64,000 nt of DNA from Ctenosaura bakeri (Eukaryota; Chordata; Lepidosauria; Squamata; Iguanidae), in NCBI GenBank assembly GCA_948474755.1, contig CAOLHI010000623.1, forward strand, positions 434,001 to 498,000, in the 5' to 3' direction. A model generated the notes under the pieces. The model did no database searches, had not been told where the DNA came from, and saw only the letters and a program-made list of their open reading frames with translations. Below, piece by piece: positions 12,891 to 24,167 of the stretch. The number at the start of each line of letters is the position of its first letter. Positions within the stretch are counted from its first letter, which is position 1. A program made the position numbers and the translations under genes.

Positions 12891-13107
12891 AAAGCACAAC
12901 AATAGGCCTGCCATTCCACCCTCAACTTCCCTAAGAACTAATATCAGTCTCCATCCACTGAGTACCCCTCAATAAATAAGCCAATCACCTTAGCTGTTTC
13001 ATTTGGGTTTCAGTAAAATAGTTTCCATCCTCCTGCTTCTGAGGAGCCTTTGCTGGCCATACAGAGGATTTGTAGTGGCATGAAAAAGGCAACAAATTCT
13101 TGATATT

Positions 13108-13287
13108 GGCCATTTCCGCACTAGCCTGTTATAGCGTGATGATTCCACTTTCAACATCCTCTGGAATCCTGGGGTTTGCAGTTTCGGGAGGGGCCGGCTG
13201 GCCCCTCCCGAAACTGCAAACCCCAGGATTCCAGAGGATGTTGAAAGTGGAATCATCGCGCTATAACAGGCTAGTGCGGAAATGGCC
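13108..13287. mobile_element. Palindromic hairpin element, copy 4 (near-perfect)
   Basis: 180 bp, duplication ATT. Reading the two arms against each other gives one mismatch (gcgtgatg versus gcgcgatg) outside the centre, so the whole element is one hairpin with almost no loop. Confidence 0.93.
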
Positions 13288-13881
13288 ATTGTTGTGAGTC
13301 AGTCTCTTGCTACCCCAGAGCTACCCAAGGGATAGCAAACAAAAAAAGGCGGGTGTGGGGGGAAGCTCCGATGCATAAACATCTCTTGCGGCATTATACC
13401 ACATCAGTCCTGTGGCTTGCTTCTTCAGAAATCAATCTTCTCTCAGGCATGTATATCAGAATTTATGCGCATTGCTTTTACTGAGTAATCTCAGCTGGCA
13501 GAATTTTTTTACCACACCTTCTATTATTTGGAACTAAAGGAAAATGGAAATAGAGATGAACACACAGCTACCTGCATTTTGTATAATCTGTTCTGCTTCC
13601 AGACAGGCAACCTGTATACAGGCAGAGTCAACAAACACTCAGAAATGAATCAACACTTAGAAATATGGGGTTAAAAATGTCTCTCAGAGAGCAGCAGTGA
13701 TGGGGTTAAAAGGCTTATAGTGACCCAAATTTTCATCATTTCTTACCCACATGTCCTGACTCCTCTGTGATGCAAACTAAAACCCTTTTGGATCTTCCTG
13801 CCCTTTCTCTTCCCTCACCCCTTTTTCCTCTCTCCATGGTGTCTTGGCTCCTTAATTGGGATCTGAAGCTGCTGTAACCCA

Positions 13882-14027
13882 GGCCATTTCCGCATGGGAC
13901 AGTTATAGCGCTCTGATTCCACTTTCAACATCCTACAGGATCCTGGGGTTTGCAGTTTCAGGAGGGGCCAGCATAGGATGTTGAAAGTGGAATCAGAGCG
14001 CTGTAAGAGTCTTGTGCAGAAATGGCC
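13882..14027. mobile_element. Palindromic hairpin element, copy 5 (short)
   Basis: 146 bp, duplication CCA. The right arm lacks the inner part, so the left inner arm is unpaired. Confidence 0.85.
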
Positions 14028-14651
14028 CCACACTCCATTACAAATCAGTATTTTACTGGTCAGACAGGCAGGTAGCAAGTGCTATTGTTTTTAAAAGTTT
14101 GCAAAAGGACTGATTTGATCCCACCTTCATTTTAACTAGCAGATTCTGTTACACTGTTGCTTTCTTAATCCCATCCAAAAAAAGGCTGGCAATCTGGTGT
14201 ACATCCAGATTGTTTGGAAAGCCACCTGAGAAAATATCTTAATTTTATAGATAACCTTGTCACCCAAACCACTTCAAAAGGCTTAAAGTAGGGATGGGCC
14301 GCTATGTAGGGTGAGCAAGCCCTAGGATGACACCTAAACATCTGACTGCACTTTCTTTTCCCACCATATCCTGGTCAAAATGGCAACCAGGAATCACGTC
14401 AGTTGAAAAAAAGAGGTGGCGGGTGGGATAGTTCTGAAGGAATTAGGGTATTTTGGGAAGGGACTAGGGTGTGGGATTTTTCATGTTGAGGGGTTGCTGG
14501 TATTTTCACAACATTTTTTTTAAATTTTGGGCTTAGGAGGAATGCAAAGTAGAGCTGTAAAACTGAGGTTTAGGGTCCATATTTTCTCCATCCCTGTTTT
14601 ATAGATGTTGTACTGATCATCTAGTGCTTCTGTAATATTCACTGCTAAATA

Positions 14652-14842
14652 GGAGCCAGTATGTTGTAGCGATCTGAGCATTAGACCCTAGAGAGCAGGG
14701 TTCAGTCCCTCACTTGGCCATGAAAACCCACTGGATGACCTTGGGCATGTCACACACTTTCAGCCCCAGAAAACCCTGTGATAGGTTTGCCTTAGGGTTG
14801 CTATAGGTTGAAAATGACTTAAAGGCACACAACAACAACAAA
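14652..14842 (+). mobile_element. tRNA-headed SINE (Sauria type), with tail
   Basis: It begins ggagccagtatgttgtag and has a decayed B box ggttcagtcc. The body is cccactggatgaccttgggc, and it ends aaaatgacttaaaggcacac followed by (AAC)n, the typical end of this family. Confidence 0.85.
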
Positions 14843-16271
14843 TAGCCATAGGAACCTGAAGTACGATCTTACTGTGACTGAAGTCACAAGGGAAGCTGGC
14901 ATTGCCCTCCATTCTAACTATTTCTTGGTGCTCCTCCAATCAATGTCCTTCCATCCACCCATTCTTAAAACATTTTGGTTCTTAATATCAACTGAATCCC
15001 ACATCCAGTCTGGCTCACTACCATATTTAGAGCAAAAGATAGGCAGTCCTAGAGTTGCCTGTGGCCCCAAGGCTATTTTGGTGGCCCTTCACCCCTCCAG
15101 ACTCTGCAAACTGCCCTTTTTTAAAATCAGAGAATGATGGTGAATCCAGGAGAAACAAATTTACATTTTAAATGGGGTTCAGGCCCTGCCTGGATGTCTG
15201 GACTCCTCCATGTTTTCTGTCTGGCTTTTGTTTGTGTGAGAGAACTTCTGCCAGTTCAATGTGCTTCTTTAGGGTGCCTGGTCCCTGACCATCCACAGTT
15301 GTCCATTCTTGGTTTAGAAGGTCTAAGTATCTGCCTATAATTCCTGCAGTGTGGAGCCAAGAACCTTTGCTGAAGAACAGTGGTGACTAATTGATGGCCT
15401 TCAGAGCTGCCTCTTATCTCTGGAGCTCTCTTCCCTTGTTCTAATCAAAACTTGGTAAAAGTTTTAGGTATAGTTTAACTTGTAAGCAAAACAAATGTGG
15501 TTTATGGTCCCACAAAAAGGAAAGATACCAAGCTTGAATGTTGTATCTCTTTTGGAATTTATGTAATATCCATATCTATATGTATTTATATTCCTGAGTA
15601 TGAGAGCTCTTTGAACATTAAGCACTGGCTGGTAGTACTGTGGAAGTTTCTCCCTTCCCTGAACCATCTTGTTCAGCATCCTCTGTTGTAGAAACTGTTA
15701 ATCTCTGTAGATTCCTAAGCATCATGGCTTTCATTTGTAGGAAGGATTTGTACAATTGGGCAAGGAAAAGAGGACAAAATGGTATTTAATGCTAAAGATT
15801 CAGGAAAAAAGGGAGTGGGCCTAATGCTATTTCCAGTTCTTCCCCATATTTCATTGTCCTTTTGCAATTGACATGTGCATGTTTGTGTTCTGTTCTTCCA
15901 TTTTTAATTATGTGCATCCATATCTCTAAAGTTCTCATTCAAGTTCCTAACAAAAATAATTTGGTTACAAAATTTCAAATTCTTTTTAACAGACAAGAAA
16001 ACAGCTATGTTGCCCGAACATGGACTCTACAGCTACAAAATTCACAGGCTCTCCCGACTTGCAATTTCACCTCAATTTACATTTCATTACAACCACTAAG
16101 TCTTAAAATTTATTTTTGAGGAGCCATAGTTTAGTTTTATGAATAATCAATGTGCAGAGTCTCCATACTATGTGAGCCTAATAGATCAATCTAGGCCTGG
16201 GGCTGGATTTTTAAAATACTGGGAAAGTTTTTTTTAAAAAGCTTGATCAAACTGACTTTAAATAATGCTTG
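14843..16271. other. Intronic stretch, nothing recognisable
   Basis: Several short open frames but no conserved features. It ends at the hAT target duplication. Confidence 0.6.
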
Positions 16272-16279
16272 CTTTAAAC

Positions 16280-17064
16280 CAGTGGTTCTCAACCTTCCTA
16301 ATGCCGCGACCCTTTAATACAGTTCCTCATGTTGTGGTGACCCCCAACCATAAAATTATTTAATTATTATTTACAATGCCTCACCCCCCGCCTGGCAAAG
16401 GTCGCCTCGCTGGCCAGGAGCAGGGGTGGGTGGGCAGAAAGGGAAAGAGGAGCAGCCCGTCTTCCCCGGGAAAAATCTCCGAGAACCCCCCCTGGGCTCT
16501 GCTTCTGCTTTGCTCTCTTTTCCGCTGGGGGGGCAGTGTGGGAAAAGTTTCCAGAGTGTCGACCCTGGCTGGGAGGGGAGGAATCCCAGAACCGTTGTTT
16601 TTTGTGCCGGGTGCAGCTCGCCCCCCGGAAAAGCGCTGCCTTGCGGCCCCCCAGCCCTTCTGCAGTGCCCCCTCTGTGGCGAGTGGGGCAGGGGCCGTGG
16701 CGAGGAGGAGGCCTGCCCCCCGTGCTGCTGCCCCCCCAAGCTGGCCTGTCAGACGGGAGGTTCTCCCGGTAGCGGAGAAGGGGAGTGATTTCAGTCCCTT
16801 CTGAATAGGGGGCAGGAGGACACGAGCACGTGGCTTGCGCTTGCGCACCACCACTCCTGCTGTGGCGACACTGTGGCCGCACGTGCTCCCGCCAAAGGGG
16901 GCAGGAGGATGTGAGTGCGTGGCTCGTGCTTGCCCACCACCACTGAGGAGGGAATAGAGCCTAAGACCATCGGAAATACGTATTTTCCGATGGTCTTGGG
17001 CGACCCCTGTGAAAGAGTCATTCGACCCCCAAAGGGGTCGTGAACCACAGGTTGAGAACCACTG
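16280..17064 (+). mobile_element. SPIN/Charlie-like hAT, non-autonomous, GC-rich interior
   Basis: Termini are CAGTGGTTCTCAACCT and its inverse AGGTTGAGAACCACTG. The 8-bp target duplication is perfect, CTTTAAAC at 16272-16279 and 17065-17072. These ends and the adjacent cctcatgttgtggtgacccc block are, from memory, those of the SPIN/Charlie-type hATs shared by several tetrapods. The interior is GC- and CpG-rich with no transposase; long open frames there are composition artefacts. A segment starting gggggcaggagga near 16808 is repeated about 89 bp later. A hairpin (ctaagaccatcgg ... ccgatggtcttgg) lies at 16961-17000. Confidence 0.92.
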
Positions 17065-17430
17065 CTTTAAACAGACTGGTTTTGTGTGTAAAAATATATA
17101 CACAGCAGACTCCTTCTGAATCGAAATGGGACACTGGATAAAAAACAAGCTAGACATTATGCAGATGACTACATCTTCCACCCCATGAGAAAATACCAAC
17201 TTGTGGGGAGCTAGTGGCACATGTGGGCCTTTCCTGTGTCTGTAGCCCCAGCCCTCTTTACTTCCCTCTCTAGAACAGCCAGAGTGAAAACTGGAGAGGC
17301 CTCCTGTACTTGTAATAGTTGTGTAGAAGAGGAGATGACAGCATGACAAACAACACCTGCTGATTCTCTCTCTCACTTCTACCCATTTACAAGAGTGAAG
17401 CTTCCTGCATATTGGGCTTTGTGCACACAC

Positions 17431-17735
17431 AAAAGCCATTTCTGCACTAGACTGTTGTAGCGATCTGATTAGACTTTCAATGGTCAAAGAAACAGGCCAG
17501 GGCCCCTTTCAAACTATAGACAGTTCCAGCATTCTCTGTTCCCCTTTAACAGTCTTGCCTGCATCCTATGGAGTCCTGGGGTTTGTAGGTTGGGTCAAAG
17601 GCACCAGAGGAGGTCCCTGGGAGAGAATTCTAAATGCCCTTTGCTAAATTGCTGATCCCAGGATTCCACAGGCTGTTGCCATGTCAGTTAAAGTGGAATC
17701 GTTGTGCAATAATTGTGTAGTACAAAAGGGCCCCA
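17431..17735. mobile_element. Two diverged relatives of the hairpin element
   Basis: 17434-17485 is a lone left end (AGCCATTTCTGCACTAGAC). 17499-17735 is a longer relative with ends GGGCCCCTTT and AAAAGGGCCCC and the inner catcctatggagtcctgggg block. It lies only 131 bp before the LHX4 LIM1 exon. Confidence 0.65.
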
Positions 17736-17865
17736 GTTGTCATTTACTTTCTAGGTCAGAACAGCTTGTTCTATGCAGTTGCGTCTTGCTCAGCAGCAGG
17801 GTTTTTCTTCTTCTTTTTTTTGTATTTTGTTTTGGCTCATGTTCTTCTCTTTCTTCCCCTGCCAG

Positions 17866-18037
17866 AGATCCCCCAGTGTGCCGGCTGCAACCAGCATATT
17901 CTGGATAAGTTCATCCTGAAAGTCCTCGACCGGCACTGGCACGGCTCTTGCCTCAAATGTGCAGATTGCCAAATGCAGCTGGCAGACCGCTGCTTCTCCA
18001 GAGCTGGGAGCGTCTATTGCAAAGAAGACTTCTTCAA
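17866..18037 (+). CDS. LHX4: LHX4 internal exon encoding LIM domain 1
   Basis: This exon encodes the first LIM zinc-binding domain of LHX4, a nuclear LIM-homeodomain transcription factor of pituitary and motor-neuron development; the LIM pair binds LDB-type cofactors. The 172 bp are two bases of a split codon (AG), 56 codons and two further bases (AA). Counting from the first full codon (Ile), the ligands are C4, C7, H25, C28 for zinc 1 and C31, C34, C51, D54 for zinc 2, the normal LIM spacing. A long pyrimidine tract (about 17805-17860) precedes the ag acceptor at 17864-17865. The donor gtaggt starts at 18038 in phase 2 and joins in frame to 62210. The acceptor could shift by 2 bp (agag), but the first choice gives the Gln/Ile-Pro-Gln start I recall for human LHX4. 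LHX3 is less likely because residues such as KVLDRHWH and [12 protein letters not shown] fit LHX4. A glycine follows HWH where I recall serine in human. Confidence 0.97.
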
Positions 18038-18169
18038 GTAGGTGCAGAAAAACTTTCCAGCATTCCAGGGTTGGAGAGCTTGCTAGGCTACATCTCCTGT
18101 CAAGGACCACCTCCTTGGAAAGAGAGGTTGCTGATCCTTGGATATATCATTTTCCCCTAAAACAGTGTA

Positions 18170-18330
18170 GATGAGGCAGTGTAGTGTAATGGCTGAATAT
18201 ATAAGCTGGGAAGCCCCTGGTTAGTGCCTCAGTGGGGTCATTTACATGATCTCAAGCAAGTGCCCCTTACAGGGTTGTTGTACAGATCTACCTTGCATGG
18301 TTGGTGTAAATGTAACTGATGTGGATTGCT
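18170..18330 (+). mobile_element. Old tRNA-type SINE remnant
   Basis: The gaggcagtgtagtgtaatgg head and acagggttgttgtacag block are recognisable; the B box is decayed. It begins 132 bp after the LIM1 exon. Confidence 0.4.
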
Positions 18331-18805
18331 TCACAGGGGTGCTTGTTGCTGTTGCTTACGTCTTATTCTGATTGCAAGTAACTTATATGGCATCTGTTTT
18401 TTTTTGTGTGTGTGTAGTATAATTATTCTGAGCATCATCATTCCACAGCTTTTTTCGGTTAGCTAGGAATTCCCTGTTCCCTATTATCTTACAGTGGTAT
18501 GAAAGAGGTGCAAGGACTTATATATTTTTGATAAAGGCTCCCTATCCAAATTTTTCTTCTCAGGATGGCTGAGGCAGCTATTCAGACTACAGTCCTACAC
18601 ACAGCTAAAAATAATTCCCTTTGAAAAAAAGTTTACTTCTGAGGAGACCCATACAGGATTGCAATGTCAGGGGCCGATAATCCTGTCCATTTTAAAAGGG
18701 CTCTCTCAGGATGCTTAGAACTTCTGCGCAATCCTCTGGTGCTAATGGCTGACTGAGCCTGTATAGGAAAAGATGGAGCCTTTGGGAGAGAGAGACAGAG
18801 ACAGA

Positions 18806-18985
18806 GGCCATTTCCGCACTAGGCTGTTATAGCACTATGATTCCACTTTCAATATCCTATGGAATCCTGGGGTTTGCCGTTTTGGGAGGGGCCAGCTGGC
18901 CTCTCCCGAAACGGCAAACCCCAGGATTCCATAGGATATTGAAAGTGGAATCATAGCGCTATAACAGCCTAGTGCGGAAATGGCT
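18806..18985. mobile_element. Palindromic hairpin element, copy 6
   Basis: 180 bp, duplication AGA. It carries arm changes not seen in copy 4, each matched in the opposite arm: CTAGGCTG/CAGCCTAG, CAATATCC/GGATATTG, TTGCCGTTT/AAACGGCAA. Confidence 0.92.
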
Positions 18986-19285
18986 AGAGACAGAGAAAGA
19001 CTGGGCTGGGCCCATCACAAGTTAATGCAAATCAGCCAAAACCTATATACGAATTATCTATTATGCTTAAATTCCAGCTGTTTAATGTATTGTAATAAAA
19101 TAAATGTTAACATGGTTTTTAAAATTGCAAAACACAGTAGTTCCCTTTCTTCTTCAGTTGATCAGTGTTGCACATGAAGGGGAAGGAGGCCCTTTCCCAT
19201 TACCTGTCACTCATCCCCCTTGTTTGCACTCATTAGTCACAATCCTGGAAGCCAGAAACTATTTTGCTTTCTTACTGAGCAACTG

Positions 19286-19659
19286 CAGTCAGCCGTCCAC
19301 ATTTGCGGATTTCACTTTTGCGGATTACTCACAGATAATTTGCTGTCACTTCTGCTGCCTCCCTATGCCATTTTTAATAGGGACTGCAAGCCTTGTGAGA
19401 AACTGTGAACGAGGCTTGTAAGTCCCTCTTAAAATTGATGTGGGGCAACAGTGGAGGTGGCAGGAAGCCCTAGCAGCCTCCCACTCCTGCCTTGTGAAGG
19501 AACCCTGATGCCTCAGAAGAATCCATGGTGGGTTGACTATGGTGATCATACTTTTTTGTGTGTTAAATGTGGTTTGGGAGGACCTAGAGTTATTTACAGT
19601 TTTTCCACTTTCACGGTGGTCCTGTGCCCCTAACCCCAGTGAATGTGGAGAGATGACTG
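19286..19659 (+). mobile_element. Tigger-like (Tc1/mariner-pogo) element, copy 1
   Basis: Imperfect terminal repeats: CAGTCAGCCGTCCACATTTG at the left and the inverse of a closely similar sequence, aatgtggagagatgactg, at the right, next to TA. No transposase is visible. Its interior differs from the other two copies. Confidence 0.7.
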
Positions 19660-21154
19660 TAACTGTGTTTGTGCTTCAATGAAAGCCTCAAACACCAAGG
19701 AAAGAAGATCCCCAGAATATTCCTGGGAGGCGAGCCTGTGAAACCTTCCCCTTGGTGGCTGATTCAAGTAGCATTTCTCATCACTGCACTTGTGGCAAAA
19801 GGTTAGCGTAAACATCCCTCCTGCAGGGAGCTACGCGATGGCTTAACCTAAGACACCCTCCAGCATAAGCAATCCCTCCAAGCTGTTTTGCATTAGAAAT
19901 AAATCCCTTTTAACTTAATATTTCTCCTAATCAAACCCTGATCTGCTCCTTGCAGCTGCTTTGCCTCTGTGAGGGGGACTCTGGGCATGGCAAAGGTTGG
20001 GTGGAACAAGGGCATGGCCTCTTTGGGATCAGCTCCAAGTATCTCAGTGACCCAGTTAGATGAGTAGACAGCTGATGCCCTGTCAGTTTTAAGGACTGGA
20101 TAAAAACAAGGAAAAGAAGTGTATCCCACAGTGAAAACAGAAGCCAGCCAACCTGACCTAGCTACTTCTTTCACAGTAAGAGAGGATAAAATGTCCCCTT
20201 TGTCTGATTTGTGAGGTCCTTTTAAAACATTTGTGTGGTGGGGGGGGGCAAAAAATGACATCTGATACTCCTAGAAGTCTCCAGGAGGAGTTATTTTGCA
20301 CCTTTTCAAGTCCTCCCAACCCATCAATGCTGAAAATTGGTCACTTCTGCTTTCATTTTTTAAAACAATAGCAACAATATAGTACTTTTTTTTTTAACCA
20401 GGGTAGAAAATTGGCCACTGAACCAGCCAAAGTTGCTTACCCCTTTAAGAGATAAATCCAGCCTGCTTAGCTATTATTGTCTTGGTGTCTCTGTTGTTAA
20501 TCTTTTACTTGTTTTAGGTTAATACAAAAATCATATATTTTTAAAATGAAACAAGCTGCACTATATATTTAAAATGGATGTATTTCTCTACCCTGTCTCC
20601 TGAAAATGGGCTAGAAAATTTTATCTATTTAAAAATGTTAAATTCCTTGATGATATGTTACATGTTTGCATCTTATATATTTTCTGATGTGGCTGTGCAT
20701 AAGATCACGTAGTGATTTATTGGTTCTTTTGTTAGTGCTTGTTGGTCATTGTACTGATCCAGATTTGTGTATGTTGGCATCAGGAGTATTATCACATCTC
20801 TTTCTGAGTGAAATTCCCTACTCTTGCATGAACCAATTTCTGTGGCTTTTGAATTCCAATATGTGTGTTAGACCACTAAACTCTGCACCATTTTTGAACT
20901 ATATGGCACATTTCATTGGGAAATGGAAAAACAGGCAATTCTCAATTAAAGAGACAGAAAGGTCTTCAAATACATGTGAATTCCAATAAGGACTAAAGTA
21001 GTAGGAAGTCAGGTCCCTCTCCCTTCCCAGTTTTAAAAGCCATGGCAGTTGGTTCTTCACTTCCAGTTGGAATTTGACTTCAAATCTTACACTACACATG
21101 GAAAATGTCCACAAACCACACACTGGATTTATCCTCTATTGTGCATTCAAAGAA
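19660..21154. other. Intronic stretch, nothing recognisable
   Basis: No repeat family recognised. There is a G run near 20240. Confidence 0.6.
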
Positions 21155-21366
21155 CATACATTGGAAGAGGCCTTTTATTGGATCAAACTATTAGTTCTTT
21201 TAGCCCAGTAGCATCCACCTTTGCTTAGAGTTGCTCTACAAGGTCATGATCAGGTGGTCTTTGCTGGATTGGATACCAGGAGTCTTCTCATCAGTGTCAC
21301 CAAGGTCACCAAATTTGGGAGTTTATGCATGCAAAGCCTTGTTCTAGCACTGAGCCATGGCTAGTC
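21155..21366 (-). mobile_element. Old tRNA-type SINE, reverse orientation
   Basis: The right end, gcatgcaaagccttgttcta then gcactgagccatggc, is the reversed tRNA-like head. The ttggatcaaactattag block at the left resembles the 3' part of a common squamate SINE. Confidence 0.5.
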
Positions 21367-22585
21367 CTCTGGTTATTTTCAACCAGCACATGTATATCAA
21401 CAGCAGCTAATGGCTCCCATGTCAGTGGGGAAGTGAATTCATTATTGATTTTTAGTCACGTTGTTAAAGCAGTTCTCCAGGGTGCTGAACCCTATCGCCA
21501 GAACAGATTCAGCATCTTACATAGCGCCTTTAAAGTCTGGACTAAAGCCCCCCAGATGCCATTGCCTGAAGTACTGGTTTGTACACATGGTTACCAGTTT
21601 AGCTTTTATTAATAAATATTAAAATGGAAAGCTGTGTGTGAGAGAGGAGTGTGTTGTTTATACTAGGTAACCCCCCGCCCAGCTGGTTACATTTATTTAA
21701 ACTGAACCATGCTGGAAAATAAGGGCTTGATTTTCTTAGAGATCACTCCAGGACAGAGAAATGTACAAAAATGGCAGCACTGTTAAACTGCTTCTGTTAC
21801 TCTTAACTGTAACATCTGGTTTCACAGTCATATCAATCATTCTTAAATTTTAAGCTCCTAACTTTTGTTTATTGAAGATGACTATTCTTGGCTTCTTCTT
21901 CCTTTTTCATTATTCCTCAACTATTTTTATATAGTCTATAAAGGTAAAGTAACTAATTGAACTCTGTGTTCATAATAGCATAATTAACTAGAACAGCAGC
22001 AACAAAAATCTCACCATCAAGAAAAATAATAAAATATATAACATGGTATATAAACCAGAATCAATTAGAAATGGACTCAGACATCCAGCTTGCAAAGATG
22101 CATTTAAAAGTCATGGAGGGAGCCAGGCATACATCATAAGAAATAATAAAAGAAATAATAGCCTAACACATACTGTTAAGGAGACTTAGCAAGGCTTCCA
22201 GATCAAAACTCAGTTGCTGCATTTGTTGATTTGTAGCTGTGTTTCAATAAAACTTTACTCAGTCATGTTTTCTCCTTGAAGCCACTGGTATTGCTGAAGA
22301 GAAAAGCTGCTTTTTATTTCAAGTTGTTATGGAGAAGTGGGTTGCTTTTTCAGCATGTGATAGAAGCTTTAAACCTACCCAAGCTGCCTTTTTCAACTAT
22401 GTCCTGTAGCATGTCCACTGGGATCTCAGAAATCAGGGACCATAGCTGGTCTTTGGACTACTGCACTACAGGAGACACTTTGAGTCTGAGCCTCAAATTC
22501 CAGCACCCTCATAAATTAGTATTACCTGCCTCATTCCAATTCCTTCATACTGAGTTTTTGAGAAAAATAGCACATTGCATTAGTT

Positions 22586-22914
22586 CAGAGCTTTCCAGAC
22601 TTTTCATGTTGGTGACACACTTTTTAGACATGCATCATTTCATGACACAGTAATCCAGTTTTACTAGCAAAGTGAAGGTTAAACTAACCCCTTATAAGAG
22701 ATACAGGCACATACGTGAATTGTAATAACAAAATGTATGGAGACACAACATATCTCATGAAAACCTTTCATATATTTTTAAAAATATATGATTTATAAAT
22801 AATAACATACATTTCCAAGATTGTAGGTGACACACCTACACACTTCAGGCAACACAACACACTTCAGGCAACACAACACACTTACTTTTCGCGGCACACC
22901 ATTTGGAAACCCTG
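22586..22914 (+). mobile_element. hAT-like element, second family, copy A
   Basis: Ends are CAGAGCTTTCC and GGAAACCCTG, with a perfect 8-bp duplication CATTAGTT (22578-22585, 22915-22922). It has no coding capacity. An inner 19-bp unit (acacttcaggcaacacaac) is duplicated near 22840-22880. Confidence 0.88.
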
Positions 22915-23316
22915 CATTAGTTATTAATGAAGTACTACTTTACCTATATGGGGTTGGAGCAGAATGTCACCTTATTTTATACATGGTGTGGCCAGAGTAT
23001 GTCCTTTTGTTTCTGATTTTAAACTTGCAGACAACGATCCTGCCCATAGTGCAGTATAGGACACCTGTCTTTCTCTGACCCAGTATTTCCTGGGAGACAT
23101 TAATGTGGGTTCAGAAAAGTACTGGGAGATGTTGATTGTTTCCTCTGATGTTACCCAGCACTTCCTTGGAGATGCATTAGTGCTGCCAAGGAACTGCTAG
23201 ATCCAGTGTCAGAAGAAAAGGATTCTAAGCTGCCCTACAATGCAGATGACCTTTGTTTATACATTTTAAAATTGAACATTTCTAATAATCCACTGAATAC
23301 CTTGCATATTCTATGT

Positions 23317-24167
23317 TGTTACCCTGATTTCTGGGGTCCCTTGCGGGACACCTCAATGTGTTCCACGTGATGGGGAATGGAAACTAGCCAGAGCACAAGC
23401 AATAGCAATGCGAGAGGCAGGGTAACCTAGTGGGGTCTTTTTACCCAGTTTTTACGGGGTCAGGCCAAGTCAAAAACCAAACCAAAAATGTCCAATAAAT
23501 GATTTTATTGAAGGAAAGTCTCACACAGCAACGCAATCACTCACACACTCACTCAAGACCTATTAAGAAGCAAAAGAGAGGAAACTGCATAGGGGAATAT
23601 TGAAAGCGTATAGCTGGGGTGATACTGAACCTTTGTCCTGAAGTCCCTGGTCCAGGAAAAACAGCAGAGAAGTGGGGCTCAGCACGGAGAGGGCTGAGGG
23701 GATCACTCAACGGATGGAGCAATGGTTTGCTGGGATGACCGGGGTTGATCCCAAGAACCACTCAAAAACTGGGACTGTTTGTAGGAGAAAAAGTACCTGG
23801 AGGTCTAATCCTTTCCCAGGGAGAACAATGGGTGTTGCAGTGGGCACGAAGTTCCACACTGGTAATTTGCTTTGTGTGATGGGATTGCAAGGTGTTGCCA
23901 AAGTCCCAGGATCTTCGGCTGTGTTTTGTGGTGTGATTTCATGTAAATAGTCCTCGCCTGATGGAATATTTGCTCAATTTGGGACAAACACACTAATCCC
24001 CTCAAGCTGGTGTCTCAGGGGCTGAAGACCCTTTGTTTATTGGGGGTTTACACACCTTGAGGTCTCCTGGGGCTATGTGACTGGGGATTTTACTGGCCTG
24101 ACCTGGTTTTCAGTCTTTTGACCATGCCTGCCTACGTGCCCCTTTCGGGGGACCTCTCTGGCACACA
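23317..24167 (-). repeat. Unclassified 0.85-kb segment, possible solo LTR
   Basis: It is bounded by TGTTACCC at the left and GGCACACA at the right, so on the minus strand it would read TG...CA. It carries an AATAAA on the minus strand near 23500 and a GT-rich stretch after it. No matching target duplication was found and no second copy is in the window. It could equally be unique sequence. Confidence 0.3.

Larger units (their letters stand above)
1..17865 (+). other. LHX4: LHX4 upstream intron (3' part), repeat-rich
   Basis: This is inferred to be intron because the exon at 17866 starts with a split codon and so needs an upstream coding exon. No candidate for the short first exon (N-terminal peptide before LIM1, ending in a phase-1 donor) was found here. 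The only CpG-rich block belongs to a hAT transposon. Exon 1 and the promoter probably lie upstream of the window. Confidence 0.8.

Noticed and set aside
13108..13287. A microRNA precursor
   Set aside because: The hairpin is a member of a multicopy transposon family with target duplications; nothing indicates a specific Drosha/Dicer product.
16381..17487. A 368-codon minus-strand open frame and overlapping frames of 120-171 codons
   Set aside because: They lie in the GC-rich interior and flank of a hAT, recur in several frames and both strands, and show no protein family; few stops are expected at that composition.
17766..18110. Frames around the LIM1 exon extending beyond the splice sites
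   Set aside because: The extended 5' part reads the pyrimidine tract and the 3' part the donor; the phase match to 62210 fixes the exon ends at 17866 and 18037.
23317..24167. A confident solo LTR
   Set aside because: TG...CA ends and a poly(A) signal are suggestive, but there is no target duplication and no second copy here, so it is listed only as unclassified.
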